Shown here in pieces: positions 24,178 through 33,305 of a stretch of DNA of 64,000 nucleotides. The notes under the pieces were generated by a model, which made no database searches, was not told the origin of the DNA, and saw only the letters and a list, made by a program, of their open reading frames with translations. The stretch is taken from positions 123,264-187,263 of the forward strand of contig CANAAV010000003.1 in assembly GCA_947346365.1 (NCBI GenBank), in the 5' to 3' direction. Every line of letters starts with the position of its first letter. Position 1 is the first letter of the stretch. Made by a program: the position numbers and the translations under genes. The DNA comes from an uncultured Flavonifractor sp. GTDB taxonomy: Bacteria > Bacillota > Clostridia > Oscillospirales > Oscillospiraceae.

Positions 24178-26679
24178 ATGGCGTCTATTACCAGCTTGAG
24201 CAACAGCAGCGCGTCCAGCAGCATTTACGGCACCCGCAACGTACTCAGCGGACTGGCCAGCGGCATGGACACGGAGGCTATGATCGAAAACGCGGTCTCC
24301 GGCCTTAAAATGAAGATCTCCGCTCTCCAGCAGAAGCGTACCAAGGTAGAGTGGCAGCAGGAGGCATACCGCAGCATCATTGACAAGATGACGAATTTTA
24401 CCCAGAAATATACCTCCTATGCTTCCAACACCAACCTGCTCAGCAGCAGTTTTTTTAACAGCGCGGTCAAAACCACTACCGCGGGCACCTACGCTGACAA
24501 GATTACTGCTTCCGGCAGGACCTCCAGCGATGTGCAGATATTGGGCGTACAGCAGCTGGCAAAGGCCGCCACCTACCGGGTGTCCAGTGCCGCGCTGGGC
24601 GGAAGCGGGGCCGGTGCCGGCGGTATCCAGGGCAAAGAGGTGGATCTGGCGGAGGTGCTGCCGCAGAGCATGGTGTCCGGTACTATGACCCTGAGCTATG
24701 GCGGAAACCGCACCATCGACCTGGAGTTTGACGAGCTGACGACCTACCGCAATGCGAACGACTTGGCCAAGGGCATCCGGGAGAAGCTGGATGAAATTAA
24801 GGTGACCACCAGCAGCGGCGAGCAGAAAAAGGCCAGCGAGATGGTGGACGTGCAGGTGAAGAACGGCAACATTGTTTTTTCCGATAAGCAGGGGGCGGGC
24901 AACAGCGTTACCGTCAGCTCCGCCACAGGTAAGATCAAAGATACGCTGGGCATCAACTCCGGGGATAAATCCAGCACCTTAACCGTGGCAGGCAAGACCC
25001 TGGTGGACGACAAGGCCACCCGCGGCGAGTACCTGGCGGGCAAAAGCATGAACGTAACCCTGGACGGCGTGAGCAAGAAAATCACGCTGCCGGAGTTTCA
25101 AAAGGATATGAGCGGCGACGACTACCTGGAAGAGGTTAAAAAGAGCCTGGAGAAAGCCTTTGGCAAGGGTAAGCTGGAGGTTAGCAACGCTTCCGCAGAC
25201 AAGGAGGGCAGATTTGCCCTGAGCATTAAGCCCACTCAGGAGGGGTCCACCCTGAATGTTACCAGCGCCGTAGGCGAGGCGCTGGGACTGGACGAGAGCG
25301 GCAATTCCAACTATGTCAATACGGGCAAAACGCTGGGCGAGCTGCTGGGGGACCAGTTCAAATGGAACAGCTCCGACCGGGTGGCCGCAGAAGGAGATGT
25401 CCGCCAGGTTACCACAAAGACGGAGACTTATTATGTGGACGCTAAGGGCAACCGGGTGGCCAGCTCCTACGACGACCCGGAGGGCTCCTATTATCAAGTG
25501 GACAGCGAGGGCAAATTCCTCTATGATTTTAAAGTAAACGGCGTATCTGTGGGTAAATTCAATGAGGACAGCGCCCTGGAAAGCGTTATGACCGCGATCA
25601 ATTCTAATCCGGAGGCCGGAGTAAAGGTCAGCTATTCCAAGGTGACCAACGAGTTCCAGTTTACCGCCAACGAGACGGGCAGCGCCGGGGTAATAGAATT
25701 TGAGGGACTGTCCGAGCAGATTTTCGGCAACGGAGAACTGGAGGAGGGCAAAGATGCCGTCCTCTCTATGAAGGTAAACGGCAAACTTTACGACGGGGTC
25801 AGCCGCAGCGGCAACTCTTTTGAGGTGGACGGCTTGACCATCAATTTGAAGGGGACCTTCGGCGAATATGACCATGACGAGACGGGGAACGCGTATAAGC
25901 TAAAGGATGTGGACGCGGCTGAAAAGGACGCCGTGAGCTTTACCTCCGTGTCTGACAGCGATAAGATCGTGGACGCCATCAAGAGCATGGTGGAGGATTA
26001 CAACGCCATGGTCACGGAGATCAAAAACGCCTATTCTACCCAGCCCGCCACCAAGTCGGACAAGAGCCGCTATGAACCCCTTACTGCGGAGCAGGAGAAG
26101 GAGTATACCGAGAGCGAGTTGAAGGCTTACAATGAAAAGGCCAAGCAGGGCATCCTGTTTGCCGATTCCAACCTGAGCGGCCTTTACAGCAAGCTGCGCG
26201 CGGCGGTCACCCCCATCGGTACCGACGGACAGGATCTGCGGGAGATCGGCATCGACACCGCCTACAGCAATGGCTTGACCACGCTTTCACTGGACGAGAC
26301 CGCCCTGCGCAACGCGTTGGAGAGCGACCCAGACAAGGTGCGCAACGTCTTTACCAAGTCTACTGACAGCGGCGCGTCCAGCAACGGCCTGATGGAGTCC
26401 CTGCTTGAGCCGCTGAATACCTACGCTAAGACCACCGGCGAGCCCAAGGGCGTGCTGATTAACCATGCGGGCTCGGTCAAAGCCCCTACTAGTCTGAACA
26501 GCAACAGCCTGAAAAGTCAGATCGATATCATTGACAACCAGATTGACCGCTGGCAGGATAAAATATCGGACCAGATTGACCGTTATACCACCAAGTTCTC
26601 CAAGCTGGAACAGCTGATTGCCCAGATGAATTCTCAGAGCTCCGCGCTGATGGGGCTCATGGGCGGCAGCAGCTATTAA
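24178..26679 (+). CDS. fliD: Flagellar filament cap protein FliD
   Basis: FliD (HAP2) caps the filament and helps flagellin fold into it. The ATG at 24178 follows GAAAGGAG; upstream in-frame codons have no such site. The N-terminal domain (about residues 17-110: LSGLASGMDTEAMIE, KRTKVEWQQEAYRSI) and the C-terminal domain (about 590-830, ending in a coiled coil with YTTKFSKLEQLIAQMNSQS) are conserved. At 833 residues it is much longer than the usual 450-550, because the central surface-exposed region (about 200-590) is expanded. Confidence 0.94.
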   Translation: MASITSLSNSSASSSIYGTRNVLSGLASGMDTEAMIENAVSGLKMKISALQQKRTKVEWQQEAYRSIIDKMTNFTQKYTSYASNTNLLSSSFFNSAVKTTTAGTYADKITASGRTSSDVQILGVQQLAKAATYRVSSAALGGSGAGAGGIQGKEVDLAEVLPQSMVSGTMTLSYGGNRTIDLEFDELTTYRNANDLAKGIREKLDEIKVTTSSGEQKKASEMVDVQVKNGNIVFSDKQGAGNSVTVSSATGKIKDTLGINSGDKSSTLTVAGKTLVDDKATRGEYLAGKSMNVTLDGVSKKITLPEFQKDMSGDDYLEEVKKSLEKAFGKGKLEVSNASADKEGRFALSIKPTQEGSTLNVTSAVGEALGLDESGNSNYVNTGKTLGELLGDQFKWNSSDRVAAEGDVRQVTTKTETYYVDAKGNRVASSYDDPEGSYYQVDSEGKFLYDFKVNGVSVGKFNEDSALESVMTAINSNPEAGVKVSYSKVTNEFQFTANETGSAGVIEFEGLSEQIFGNGELEEGKDAVLSMKVNGKLYDGVSRSGNSFEVDGLTINLKGTFGEYDHDETGNAYKLKDVDAAEKDAVSFTSVSDSDKIVDAIKSMVEDYNAMVTEIKNAYSTQPATKSDKSRYEPLTAEQEKEYTESELKAYNEKAKQGILFADSNLSGLYSKLRAAVTPIGTDGQDLREIGIDTAYSNGLTTLSLDETALRNALESDPDKVRNVFTKSTDSGASSNGLMESLLEPLNTYAKTTGEPKGVLINHAGSVKAPTSLNSNSLKSQIDIIDNQIDRWQDKISDQIDRYTTKFSKLEQLIAQMNSQSSALMGLMGGSSY

Positions 26680-26749
26680 TGAAACGGACGTGGCGCGGGC
26701 CTGCCAGTATGCGGGCCCGCCTGCGCTGGAGAAACCAAAGGAGTCTGAA

Positions 26750-27148
26750 ATGGATAACAAGGGATTCCGGGAATATCGGGATCAAAGAGAGCAGACAATT
26801 AGCGCTATGTCTCCGGAGGAACTGCTTCTGTTGCTCTATGACGAGCTGGTGAAACGGTTGATGCGGGCTGAGCTGGCCTTGAATAAGGAGGATTTCAACC
26901 TTTTTGAGGCCGATGTGACCCGGAGCTTGGAGATTATCCGCTACCTGGACGACACGCTGGACCGCCAGTACGACGTAGGGCGGGATTTAGCGCGGCTGTA
27001 TGAGTTTTTCGGCTATGAGCTCAACCGGGTCAAGGCCGGACGGAATAAAACCGAGCTGGCCAGAGTGAAGACCATGGTCACTGAGCTGCGGGACACCTTC
27101 CGAGAGGCCAACCAGAAGAATCAGGCCCAGGCGGGGGCGGGGGGCTGA
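26750..27148 (+). CDS. fliS: Flagellin chaperone FliS
   Basis: FliS binds newly made flagellin and keeps it export-competent. The ATG at 26750 follows AAAGGAG. The 132-residue helical product contains SPEELLLLLYDELVKRLM and LEIIRYLDDTLD, the FliS pattern. The last 15 residues are Q/G/A-rich. It directly follows fliD, as usual. Confidence 0.93.
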   Translation: MDNKGFREYRDQREQTISAMSPEELLLLLYDELVKRLMRAELALNKEDFNLFEADVTRSLEIIRYLDDTLDRQYDVGRDLARLYEFFGYELNRVKAGRNKTELARVKTMVTELRDTFREANQKNQAQAGAGG

Positions 27149-27154
27149 GCGGAT

Positions 27155-27538
27155 ATGGAGCAGGATCGTTTAGCGAAGGCACTGGTTCAGAGCAAGCGCA
27201 TGGGAAATCTGCTCAACGAGGTGCTGGACCTGTCCCAGCAGATGGCGGAAGCGCTGGACCGAGACGACCAGGTGGCGGTAGAGATGCTCATTGCCATGCG
27301 GCAGGAGCCGATCGGCAAGCTGGAGGAGGTCAAACGGGCCTTAGAGGAGCAGGCGGGCGGTTTAGAGCCGGAGGAGGCTCTGCGGCTGTCGCTGCTGCTC
27401 AACGGCGCGGAGCCGGAGGAGCCGGAGGAACAGGCCCTGGCGGTCCAGGTTGCGGTCAACAGCCGCCGGTTGAAGCGGGTGCTGGAGCTGGACCGGGTGC
27501 TCAACCCAAAGGTGACTCGGGGCAAGTCTATTTATTAA
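27155..27538 (+). CDS. Putative FliT/FlgN-like flagellar chaperone
   Basis: This is a 127-residue, almost wholly helical and acidic protein that starts 6 nt after fliS. Heptad-like patterns run through residues 5-65 (MGNLLNEVLDLSQQMAEAL). Position after fliD-fliS and size fit FliT, and the opening resembles FlgN-type chaperones, but no diagnostic motif was recognised. The family call is by context. Confidence 0.55.
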   Translation: MEQDRLAKALVQSKRMGNLLNEVLDLSQQMAEALDRDDQVAVEMLIAMRQEPIGKLEEVKRALEEQAGGLEPEEALRLSLLLNGAEPEEPEEQALAVQVAVNSRRLKRVLELDRVLNPKVTRGKSIY

Positions 27539-27577
27539 ACGGTTGAGATGCATTGACGGGGGGTCTTGCTTTACAAA

Positions 27578-27611
27578 AGGCATCGACCCGGTGAAAACCG
27601 GGCCGATGCCT
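27578..27611 (-). terminator. Terminator of the C39-like peptidase gene
   Basis: AGGCATCG-CCCGGT pairs with ACCGGG-CGATGCCT around a GAAA loop. Read on the minus strand it is followed by TTTTG. It also separates the converging fliS-side transcript. Confidence 0.75.
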
Positions 27612-27622
27612 ATGTGCGGATT

Positions 27623-28558
27623 TCAGGGGGATGCGCTCTCGTCCTGGGTAGAAAATTCCAGGAGGGAGACCGACCAGAGGGGCGCGCCGTCGTGGGTGCT
27701 GGAGGAGAGCTCGTCCAGAATAATTTGGGGGTCCCAAACAGAAAGACTGCGTTCAGGGCTGTTAGGGTCAGCCACTAAAATTTCCCCGCTGAGGGTAAAG
27801 CCCCGCAGGAGAATGAAATGCCCCCGGCTGGTGAAGTGGCCTGGGCCCATAAGAGCCACTAGGAGCCTGCCGGAGAGCAGCTCGTCCAGCAGCTCATCAG
27901 GCGTGCGGCCGTCGAAGGATTCCGCCCGCAGGCCATAGGCGCGGGCGGTCCCCTCCACGATGGAGAGGTAAGAGCCGCTCTTGCGGGCCCAGTATCCGTG
28001 TTCTACCGCCCACTGAGCCATGGCGGACGGGTCAACGGCGGAGCCGGTCAGGCTGGAAACCACCATGGCCATGGCCGTAGGGCCGCAGCCATAGCCGCCG
28101 ATATTGTCGCTGCCGTAGGGCAGCTCAGCCCAGGCCTCGCCGCCCTGGTAGAAGTACACGATATCCACAACGCCGCCGGTAAGGATTTCCTGTCCTTCCA
28201 CTTGGACCAGTTCAGTAATGGTGGGGTCGGTGATGGGCGGGCCGTCGGTTATCGTGGGTTCTCCGGCCATTTGGCTTTCCGGCTCCTGCTGGGGCCGGGG
28301 AGCGGTGAGCTGGCTCCAGCTGGCCTGCACCTGGCTAACGGCGCTGTTCCACAGCTGCGCCGCGCCTGCTGCGGCGTAGCGGCAGGCGCTGGCCACGGCT
28401 CCGGCGGCCTGGCGGGCGGGGGCGGTGATGCGCTCATACTGCTCGGGCGCAAAATACCGGCAGGCGGCCAGTTCTACTGCGCTGACGCACAAGAGGGCCA
28501 GAAGGATGGCCAGCACGATATTTCGCTTTTTGTGATTGGGCTGGCGCTCCTTTTTCAC
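27623..28558 (-). CDS. Membrane-anchored C39-like cysteine peptidase
   Basis: This is a 311-residue protein with an N-terminal membrane anchor (about residues 12-32, IVLAILLALLCVSAVELAA), a long A/P/Q-rich stretch (about 40-125), and a papain-like C39-family domain (about 130-305). The probable catalytic Cys is in GYGCGPTAMAM, the His in GHFILLRG, and the Asp/Asn in VADPN. It begins at GTG after GGAGG. The substrate is unknown; cell-surface proteins or peptides are possible. It is divergent from the FtsE-like ATPase gene. Confidence 0.85.
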   Translation of the reverse strand: MKKERQPNHKKRNIVLAILLALLCVSAVELAACRYFAPEQYERITAPARQAAGAVASACRYAAAGAAQLWNSAVSQVQASWSQLTAPRPQQEPESQMAGEPTITDGPPITDPTITELVQVEGQEILTGGVVDIVYFYQGGEAWAELPYGSDNIGGYGCGPTAMAMVVSSLTGSAVDPSAMAQWAVEHGYWARKSGSYLSIVEGTARAYGLRAESFDGRTPDELLDELLSGRLLVALMGPGHFTSRGHFILLRGFTLSGEILVADPNSPERSLSVWDPQIILDELSSSTHDGAPLWSVSLLEFSTQDESASP

Positions 28559-28590
28559 TTGCGTACCTCCGACAAACTTGGTATACTTAG

Positions 28591-28618
28591 ATTATAGCAG
28601 GATTTCGGTAGTTTGCAA
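28591..28618 (-). promoter_or_regulatory. Promoter of the C39-like peptidase gene
   Basis: On the minus strand, TTGCAA, a 16-base spacer and TATAAT lie 33 bases before the GTG start. This is a good vegetative-sigma pattern. Confidence 0.6.
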
Positions 28619-28662
28619 TGCCGGTCTCGCAAACAACACAAGCACAGAACCGGGAGAGGCCT

Positions 28663-29433
28663 ATGCCGACGATTGAATTAGAAAATGTGACAAAACTTTA
28701 TAAGCAGCGCAAACGGCACCGGGGCGATAAACGCTTTGAGGTCGGGGTAGAGGACGTCAACCTTACCATCCGGCAGGGGGACTTCGTTTTTGTGATCGGC
28801 AGCAGCGGCGCGGGGAAAAGCACCCTGCTCAACCTGATCGCAGGCCAGGCCAGACCGACCCGCGGGCGGGTGTATGTGGGACACAAGGACCTGTCCTGGA
28901 TGATGAAGCTCAGCCGGAACCGGGCGTCGATTATCTTTGGAAAGGTTTGGCAGGAGCCGACTTTGATCCGTAACCGCACCGTGCGGGAAAACCTGCTCTT
29001 AGCGGGACGGATTGCCTGCCCTAGAGAGGGAGAGCGGCAGCTGGAGCCAAAGATAAAAAAGGTGCTGGGCTTGGTGGGCTTGCCGGGAGTAGAAAAAAAG
29101 TATCCGGTGGAGATGTCCATCGGCGAGGCGCGCAGGGTGGAGCTGGCAAGGGCGCTGATTGGCAGTCCGCCGGTGCTGGTATTGGACGAAATTACCGCCA
29201 ATTTGGATGACGACAGCATTTGGGATGTGTTCCATCTTTTAAACGAGCTGAACCGGCGGGGGACGACAGTTATTATGGCGACCCACGCCAGCCAGTATGT
29301 GAACATTATGCGCCGCCGGGTGGTGACCCTGGTGGATGGAAAGGTGTTCGGCGACGTGAAAAAGGGAAGATACGGCGACGTAACGGAGAAACGGCCTAAA
29401 CCGTTGACTGCTTACGGAACCGATTTGATATAA
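28663..29433 (+). CDS. FtsE-like ABC ATPase without partner permease
   Basis: This is a 256-residue ABC-type ATPase. Walker A is GSSGAGKST (residues 46-54), the Q-loop region is KVWQEPTLI, Walker B is VLVLDEI and the switch His is in MATHAS. The sequence resembles FtsE (NRTVRENLLLAG), but the signature usually reading LSGGQ is MSIGE, so ATP hydrolysis may be altered. No permease such as FtsX is adjacent. The ATG at 28663 is chosen for its GGGAGAGG site; an upstream ATG lacks one. It is divergent from the peptidase gene. Confidence 0.82.
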   Translation: MPTIELENVTKLYKQRKRHRGDKRFEVGVEDVNLTIRQGDFVFVIGSSGAGKSTLLNLIAGQARPTRGRVYVGHKDLSWMMKLSRNRASIIFGKVWQEPTLIRNRTVRENLLLAGRIACPREGERQLEPKIKKVLGLVGLPGVEKKYPVEMSIGEARRVELARALIGSPPVLVLDEITANLDDDSIWDVFHLLNELNRRGTTVIMATHASQYVNIMRRRVVTLVDGKVFGDVKKGRYGDVTEKRPKPLTAYGTDLI

Positions 29434-29479
29434 AATATAGAAAAAGCAAATAAGTGTAAGTACGAGGAGGAAAGTGCGC

Positions 29480-31282
29480 ATGTTTAAGAACATGAAGATC
29501 AGGAAGAGTCTGATTCTGGGCTTTGGTATCACCAGCATCATCTCGATTGCCATTATCGTTGTTACCCTGTTTCAGATGTCTGGCCAGCGCAACAGCTATA
29601 CCAGGATCATCAATTATGAAATCCGGGCCAATCAGCTGGTAACGGAATGCCGGATGAACGCCAACATCGCCGCGCGGAACGTGCGCGACATGGCGCTGGA
29701 CCCCACGGACCCGGCCAACGCCCAGCTGGAGCAGCGCGCCAACGAGGTGCTGGATACGGTAGACGATATTCTGGAGGAATTAAATACGCTCTATCCCGGT
29801 GACAGCAGCATTAAATCGTACATTGAGGCCGTGAGGGACTGGGAAGCGGAAATCCCGGATATCCTACAGGCGATTGACTCCAACAATCAGGCGCAGGCGA
29901 TTAGCCTGATTAAAAACAGCTGTACGCCTAAGCTCAACGCCATGGTAAGCTTGGCCACCCAGATTGGGGATGGTATGAATAAATACCAGCAGGAGAGCGT
30001 CGATACCCAGCACTGGGTCAGCACGATTACCATTATCGTTACGATTGTTGTACTGGTGCTGGCTGTGATATTTACCTTCTGGACGGCCTTTAAAATCATT
30101 CACAGCATTACCGTTCCGGTAGAGCAGGTGCGCAATGCCCTCTCTGCGTTTAAAGAGGGCAAATTTGACGTGCCTGCCGACTATGAGGGCCGCAATGAGC
30201 TGGGCGAAATGTGTGACGCCCTGCGGACCAGCCAGACGATCCTCAAGGAAGTGATCGAGGACGAGTGCCGTCTGCTGGAAGAGATGGGCAGCGGCAACTT
30301 CGACGTGCGTACCAAGGATGAGAATATGTATGTCGGCGCACTGAGCAGCGTGCTCAAGTCCGTGCGGATTATTAACCGCAGTCTCAGCGATGCTCTGTCC
30401 CAGATCGACCAGAGCGCCGAGCAGGTCTCCGCCGGCGCCGAGCAGGTCTCCATTGGCTCCCAGGCCCTGGCCCAGGGCGCTACCGAGCAGGCCAGCGCTG
30501 TGCAGGAGCTGTCTGCCACCATCGCGGATATCTCCAATAACGCCCGCAACAATGCGCAGAATAGTGAAGAGGCGATGCGCCACTCCAAGGACTCCGGACG
30601 CCAGGTCAGCGAAAGCGCGAAGTATATGGATCAGATGGTGCAGGCTATGGAGAAGATTTCCGTCTCCTCCGAGGAGATCGGAAAAATCATCGCTACCATT
30701 GAGAACATTGCCTTCCAGACCAACATTCTCGCGCTGAACGCGGCTGTGGAGGCCGCTCGCGCGGGTTCCGCCGGCAAAGGCTTCGCGGTGGTGGCCGACG
30801 AGGTGCGCAATCTGGCCTCTAAATCCGATGAGGCCGCCAAGGCCACCAAGGACCTCATTGAGCGCTCCATTGAGTCCGTGAAGGAGGGTAATGAGATCGT
30901 TAAGAGCGTGTCGGATTCCCTGAATAAGACCGTAGAACTGTCTAACCTTGCGATGAGCTCCATTGAGCAGATTTCCAAGGTGGCCAAAGAGGAATCTGAG
31001 GCTATTGCCCAGGTGACCGAAGGCATCGACCAGATTTCTTCGGTCGTGCAGACCAACTCCGCCACCAGCGAGCAGTCCGCCGCGGCCAGCGAGGAGTTGT
31101 CCAGCCAGGCGTCGCTGATGAAGGAGATGCTCTCCCGCTTCCACCTGCGCCAGGACGAGGGCTCCTCTTACACCGTCCCGCGGCAGGAGCGCGCCTCTTA
31201 CAGCGCCCCGTCCTACTATGAGGACGCCGCCGACGATACGCCGGAGGACGGAGCTGCGGCCAGCGTGTTCAGCAAGTATTAA
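29480..31282 (+). CDS. Methyl-accepting chemotaxis protein
   Basis: This is a transmembrane chemoreceptor of 600 residues. Membrane helices lie at about residues 10-30 and 180-203. Between them is a roughly 150-residue helical four-helix-bundle-type sensor. A HAMP domain follows (about 203-258), then the methylation/signalling coiled coil with the hairpin tip sequence [18 protein letters not shown] and [15 protein letters not shown]. The ATG follows GAGGAGG at 9 nt. The C-terminus is short and lacks a tethering pentapeptide. It is a likely partner of CheV, CheC and CheD. The ligand is unknown. Confidence 0.95.
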   Translation: MFKNMKIRKSLILGFGITSIISIAIIVVTLFQMSGQRNSYTRIINYEIRANQLVTECRMNANIAARNVRDMALDPTDPANAQLEQRANEVLDTVDDILEELNTLYPGDSSIKSYIEAVRDWEAEIPDILQAIDSNNQAQAISLIKNSCTPKLNAMVSLATQIGDGMNKYQQESVDTQHWVSTITIIVTIVVLVLAVIFTFWTAFKIIHSITVPVEQVRNALSAFKEGKFDVPADYEGRNELGEMCDALRTSQTILKEVIEDECRLLEEMGSGNFDVRTKDENMYVGALSSVLKSVRIINRSLSDALSQIDQSAEQVSAGAEQVSIGSQALAQGATEQASAVQELSATIADISNNARNNAQNSEEAMRHSKDSGRQVSESAKYMDQMVQAMEKISVSSEEIGKIIATIENIAFQTNILALNAAVEAARAGSAGKGFAVVADEVRNLASKSDEAAKATKDLIERSIESVKEGNEIVKSVSDSLNKTVELSNLAMSSIEQISKVAKEESEAIAQVTEGIDQISSVVQTNSATSEQSAAASEELSSQASLMKEMLSRFHLRQDEGSSYTVPRQERASYSAPSYYEDAADDTPEDGAAASVFSKY

Positions 31283-31298
31283 GGCATACCGTTACAGC

Positions 31299-31337
31299 GC
31301 CAGGGGGCGGCAGGATATGCCGTCTCCTGGCAGTTTT
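31299..31337 (+). terminator. Terminator after the chemoreceptor gene
   Basis: A 14-bp stem (GCCAGGGGGCGGCA with TGCCGTCTCCTGGC, two G-T pairs) with a 5-nt loop is followed by AGTTTTT. Only about 40 bases separate it from the next gene start. Confidence 0.85.
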
Positions 31338-31378
31338 TCACACACCGGAAGGGAAGCGGATAGGAGAGGAGCAGCGGT

Positions 31379-33253
31379 ATGGCAGAGTATGCCCATCAGG
31401 AAAAGGATCTGATCTTCGCGTTGGATATCGGCACCCGCAGTATTGTGGGTGTTGTGGGGCGGGCCGTAGGAGGCCGCCTTAAGGTGCTGGATATTGAGCA
31501 GGAGGAGCATGGCAAGCGGGCCATGATGGACGGTCAGATCGACGATATTAAACAGGTGGCGGCCTTGGCCCGAACGGTTACGGGGCGCCTGGAGGCGAGG
31601 CTGGGCGTCAGGCTGGAGCGGGTATGTGTGGCTGCGGCGGGGCGGGCCCTGCGTACCCAGCGGGGGAGCTTTACCCTGGAGCTGCCGGAGGAGCAGGCGG
31701 TGGAGACCGAGCAGATCGGGCAGCTGGAGGCTGGAGCGGTCTCCGCCGCGGAGGAGGCCCTTCAGGCCGACGAGGGAAACCGCCGGCAGCTCTTCCTGGT
31801 AGGCTATACGGTGGCCCAATACCGGCTGGACAATTATCCCCTGTCCAATCTTCAATTTCATAATGGACGCAAAGTGGAGGCCGATGTGGTGGCCACCTTC
31901 CTGCCTGGGGAGGTGGTGGAGAGCCTCTATGCCGCCATGCGGGAGGCGGGGCTTCAGGTGGCCAGCATGACGCTGGAGCCCATTGCCGCCATGAACGCCG
32001 CGATTCCGGCAGAACTGCGGCTGCTGAATCTGGCCCTAGTGGATATTGGGGCGGGGACCACGGACATCGCCCTGTGCAGGGACGGCAGCGTGGTAGGGTA
32101 TACCATGGCCACCGTGGCAGGGGATGAGATTACCGAGGCCATCATGAAGGCGTTTTTGGTAGACTTTAGGACCGCTGAGCAGGTTAAGCGGGATATGGGC
32201 GGCGAAGAGATGGTGCGCTGCCGGAATATTCTGGGGCAGGAGGAGCGCATCTCCTCCGCAGAGGTGTCCGCGGTGATTCAAGAGCCCATGGACCGGCTGG
32301 CCCAGGCCATTGCCAAGCAGGTGCTGGAGGTCAACGGCTCCGCGCCCTCGGCCCTGTTTTTGGCGGGGGGAGGCAGTAAGCTTGCCGGACTACGGGAAAA
32401 GGTGGCCCAGGCACTGGAAATGGACGAAAAACGGGTGGCGATTGCGGGAAATAACTATGAGCTGAGCGCGTTTTCCGACGGCGTGGAGCTGGAGCGGCCG
32501 GAATATGCCACCCCTCTGGGCATCGCGATCTCGGCGGGGCTGGGGCTGCTTAATGACAGCTATGTGGTCCGCCTGAATGGCGAGCCCGCCAAGCTGTTCC
32601 GCAGCGGCGTGCTCAAGCTCCAGGATATCCTGTTAATGAACGGCTATAATTATGCGGATATGCTGGGCAAAACCGGAAAGGGCCTCAATATCACCATGGA
32701 TGGCAAGCATCTGGTATTCCGGGGGGAGCCCGGCGTGCCGGCGGTGCTGGAGATCAATGGAGAAGAAACGGCCTTGTCTGCGCTGGTGCATGCAGGAGAT
32801 GAAATCCGCTTTGTGCCGGCCAGGCATGGCGCGGCGGCAGAGAGACGGGTGCAGGAGCTGCTGCCTCCCGGTTTTGTAGGCCGGGTACTGGTAAATAACG
32901 CGGAAGCGGCGCTGGATACCCCGCTGAAGCAGGGGGACGTGGTGCTGACCTTCCGGGCGCCGCCGCAGGAAGCGCCCGCCGCGCCGCCGCAGGCGCACAT
33001 TCCGGCCAGCGTTCCGGTTCCTGCGCCTGCGGCGGCGCGGCCCAGGACGCTGAATGTCCAGCTGAATGGGGCGCTGCTGGCGCTGCCTTTAAAAGAAAAG
33101 GGCGCGCCCTACTATCTGATGGATCTACTCCAGTATTCGGGCATTGATTTTGACAAGGTGGACCGGCCCGTGCGCCTGGAGGTCAATGGGGCGGAGCAGA
33201 GCTTCCAGTATGAGCTGCGCCCGCAGGATTCTGTCACAATCAGCTTGATTTAA
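31379..33253 (+). CDS. FtsA-like actin-family protein with extended C-terminus
   Basis: This is a 624-residue protein whose first 400 residues have the actin/Hsp70 fold of FtsA/PilM: phosphate-binding loops DIGTRSIVGVVG (about 15-26) and VDIGAGTTDIAL (about 220-231), and an adenosine-binding loop LFLAGGGSKLAG. The last 220 residues look like repeated small domains with beta-grasp-like patterns (NGEETALSALVHAGDEI and VNNAEAALDTPLKQGDVVL) separated by an A/P-rich linker. No ftsZ is next to it, so it may be a second FtsA-type protein with another job, such as cell-surface assembly. The RBS is AGGAGAGGAG. Confidence 0.82.
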   Translation: MAEYAHQEKDLIFALDIGTRSIVGVVGRAVGGRLKVLDIEQEEHGKRAMMDGQIDDIKQVAALARTVTGRLEARLGVRLERVCVAAAGRALRTQRGSFTLELPEEQAVETEQIGQLEAGAVSAAEEALQADEGNRRQLFLVGYTVAQYRLDNYPLSNLQFHNGRKVEADVVATFLPGEVVESLYAAMREAGLQVASMTLEPIAAMNAAIPAELRLLNLALVDIGAGTTDIALCRDGSVVGYTMATVAGDEITEAIMKAFLVDFRTAEQVKRDMGGEEMVRCRNILGQEERISSAEVSAVIQEPMDRLAQAIAKQVLEVNGSAPSALFLAGGGSKLAGLREKVAQALEMDEKRVAIAGNNYELSAFSDGVELERPEYATPLGIAISAGLGLLNDSYVVRLNGEPAKLFRSGVLKLQDILLMNGYNYADMLGKTGKGLNITMDGKHLVFRGEPGVPAVLEINGEETALSALVHAGDEIRFVPARHGAAAERRVQELLPPGFVGRVLVNNAEAALDTPLKQGDVVLTFRAPPQEAPAAPPQAHIPASVPVPAPAAARPRTLNVQLNGALLALPLKEKGAPYYLMDLLQYSGIDFDKVDRPVRLEVNGAEQSFQYELRPQDSVTISLI

Positions 33254-33305
33254 ACATATCTGCGCTCCTAAGCACCGTAAACCGGGTGGCGGGAGCAGTA
33301 AGGAA

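Noticed and set aside
29397-29426. Possible sigma-28 promoter for the chemoreceptor (TAAA and CCGATTT)
   Set aside because: The spacer is 18 rather than 15 bases and the -10 match is partial. A vegetative TTGACT also overlaps. The promoter type cannot be settled.
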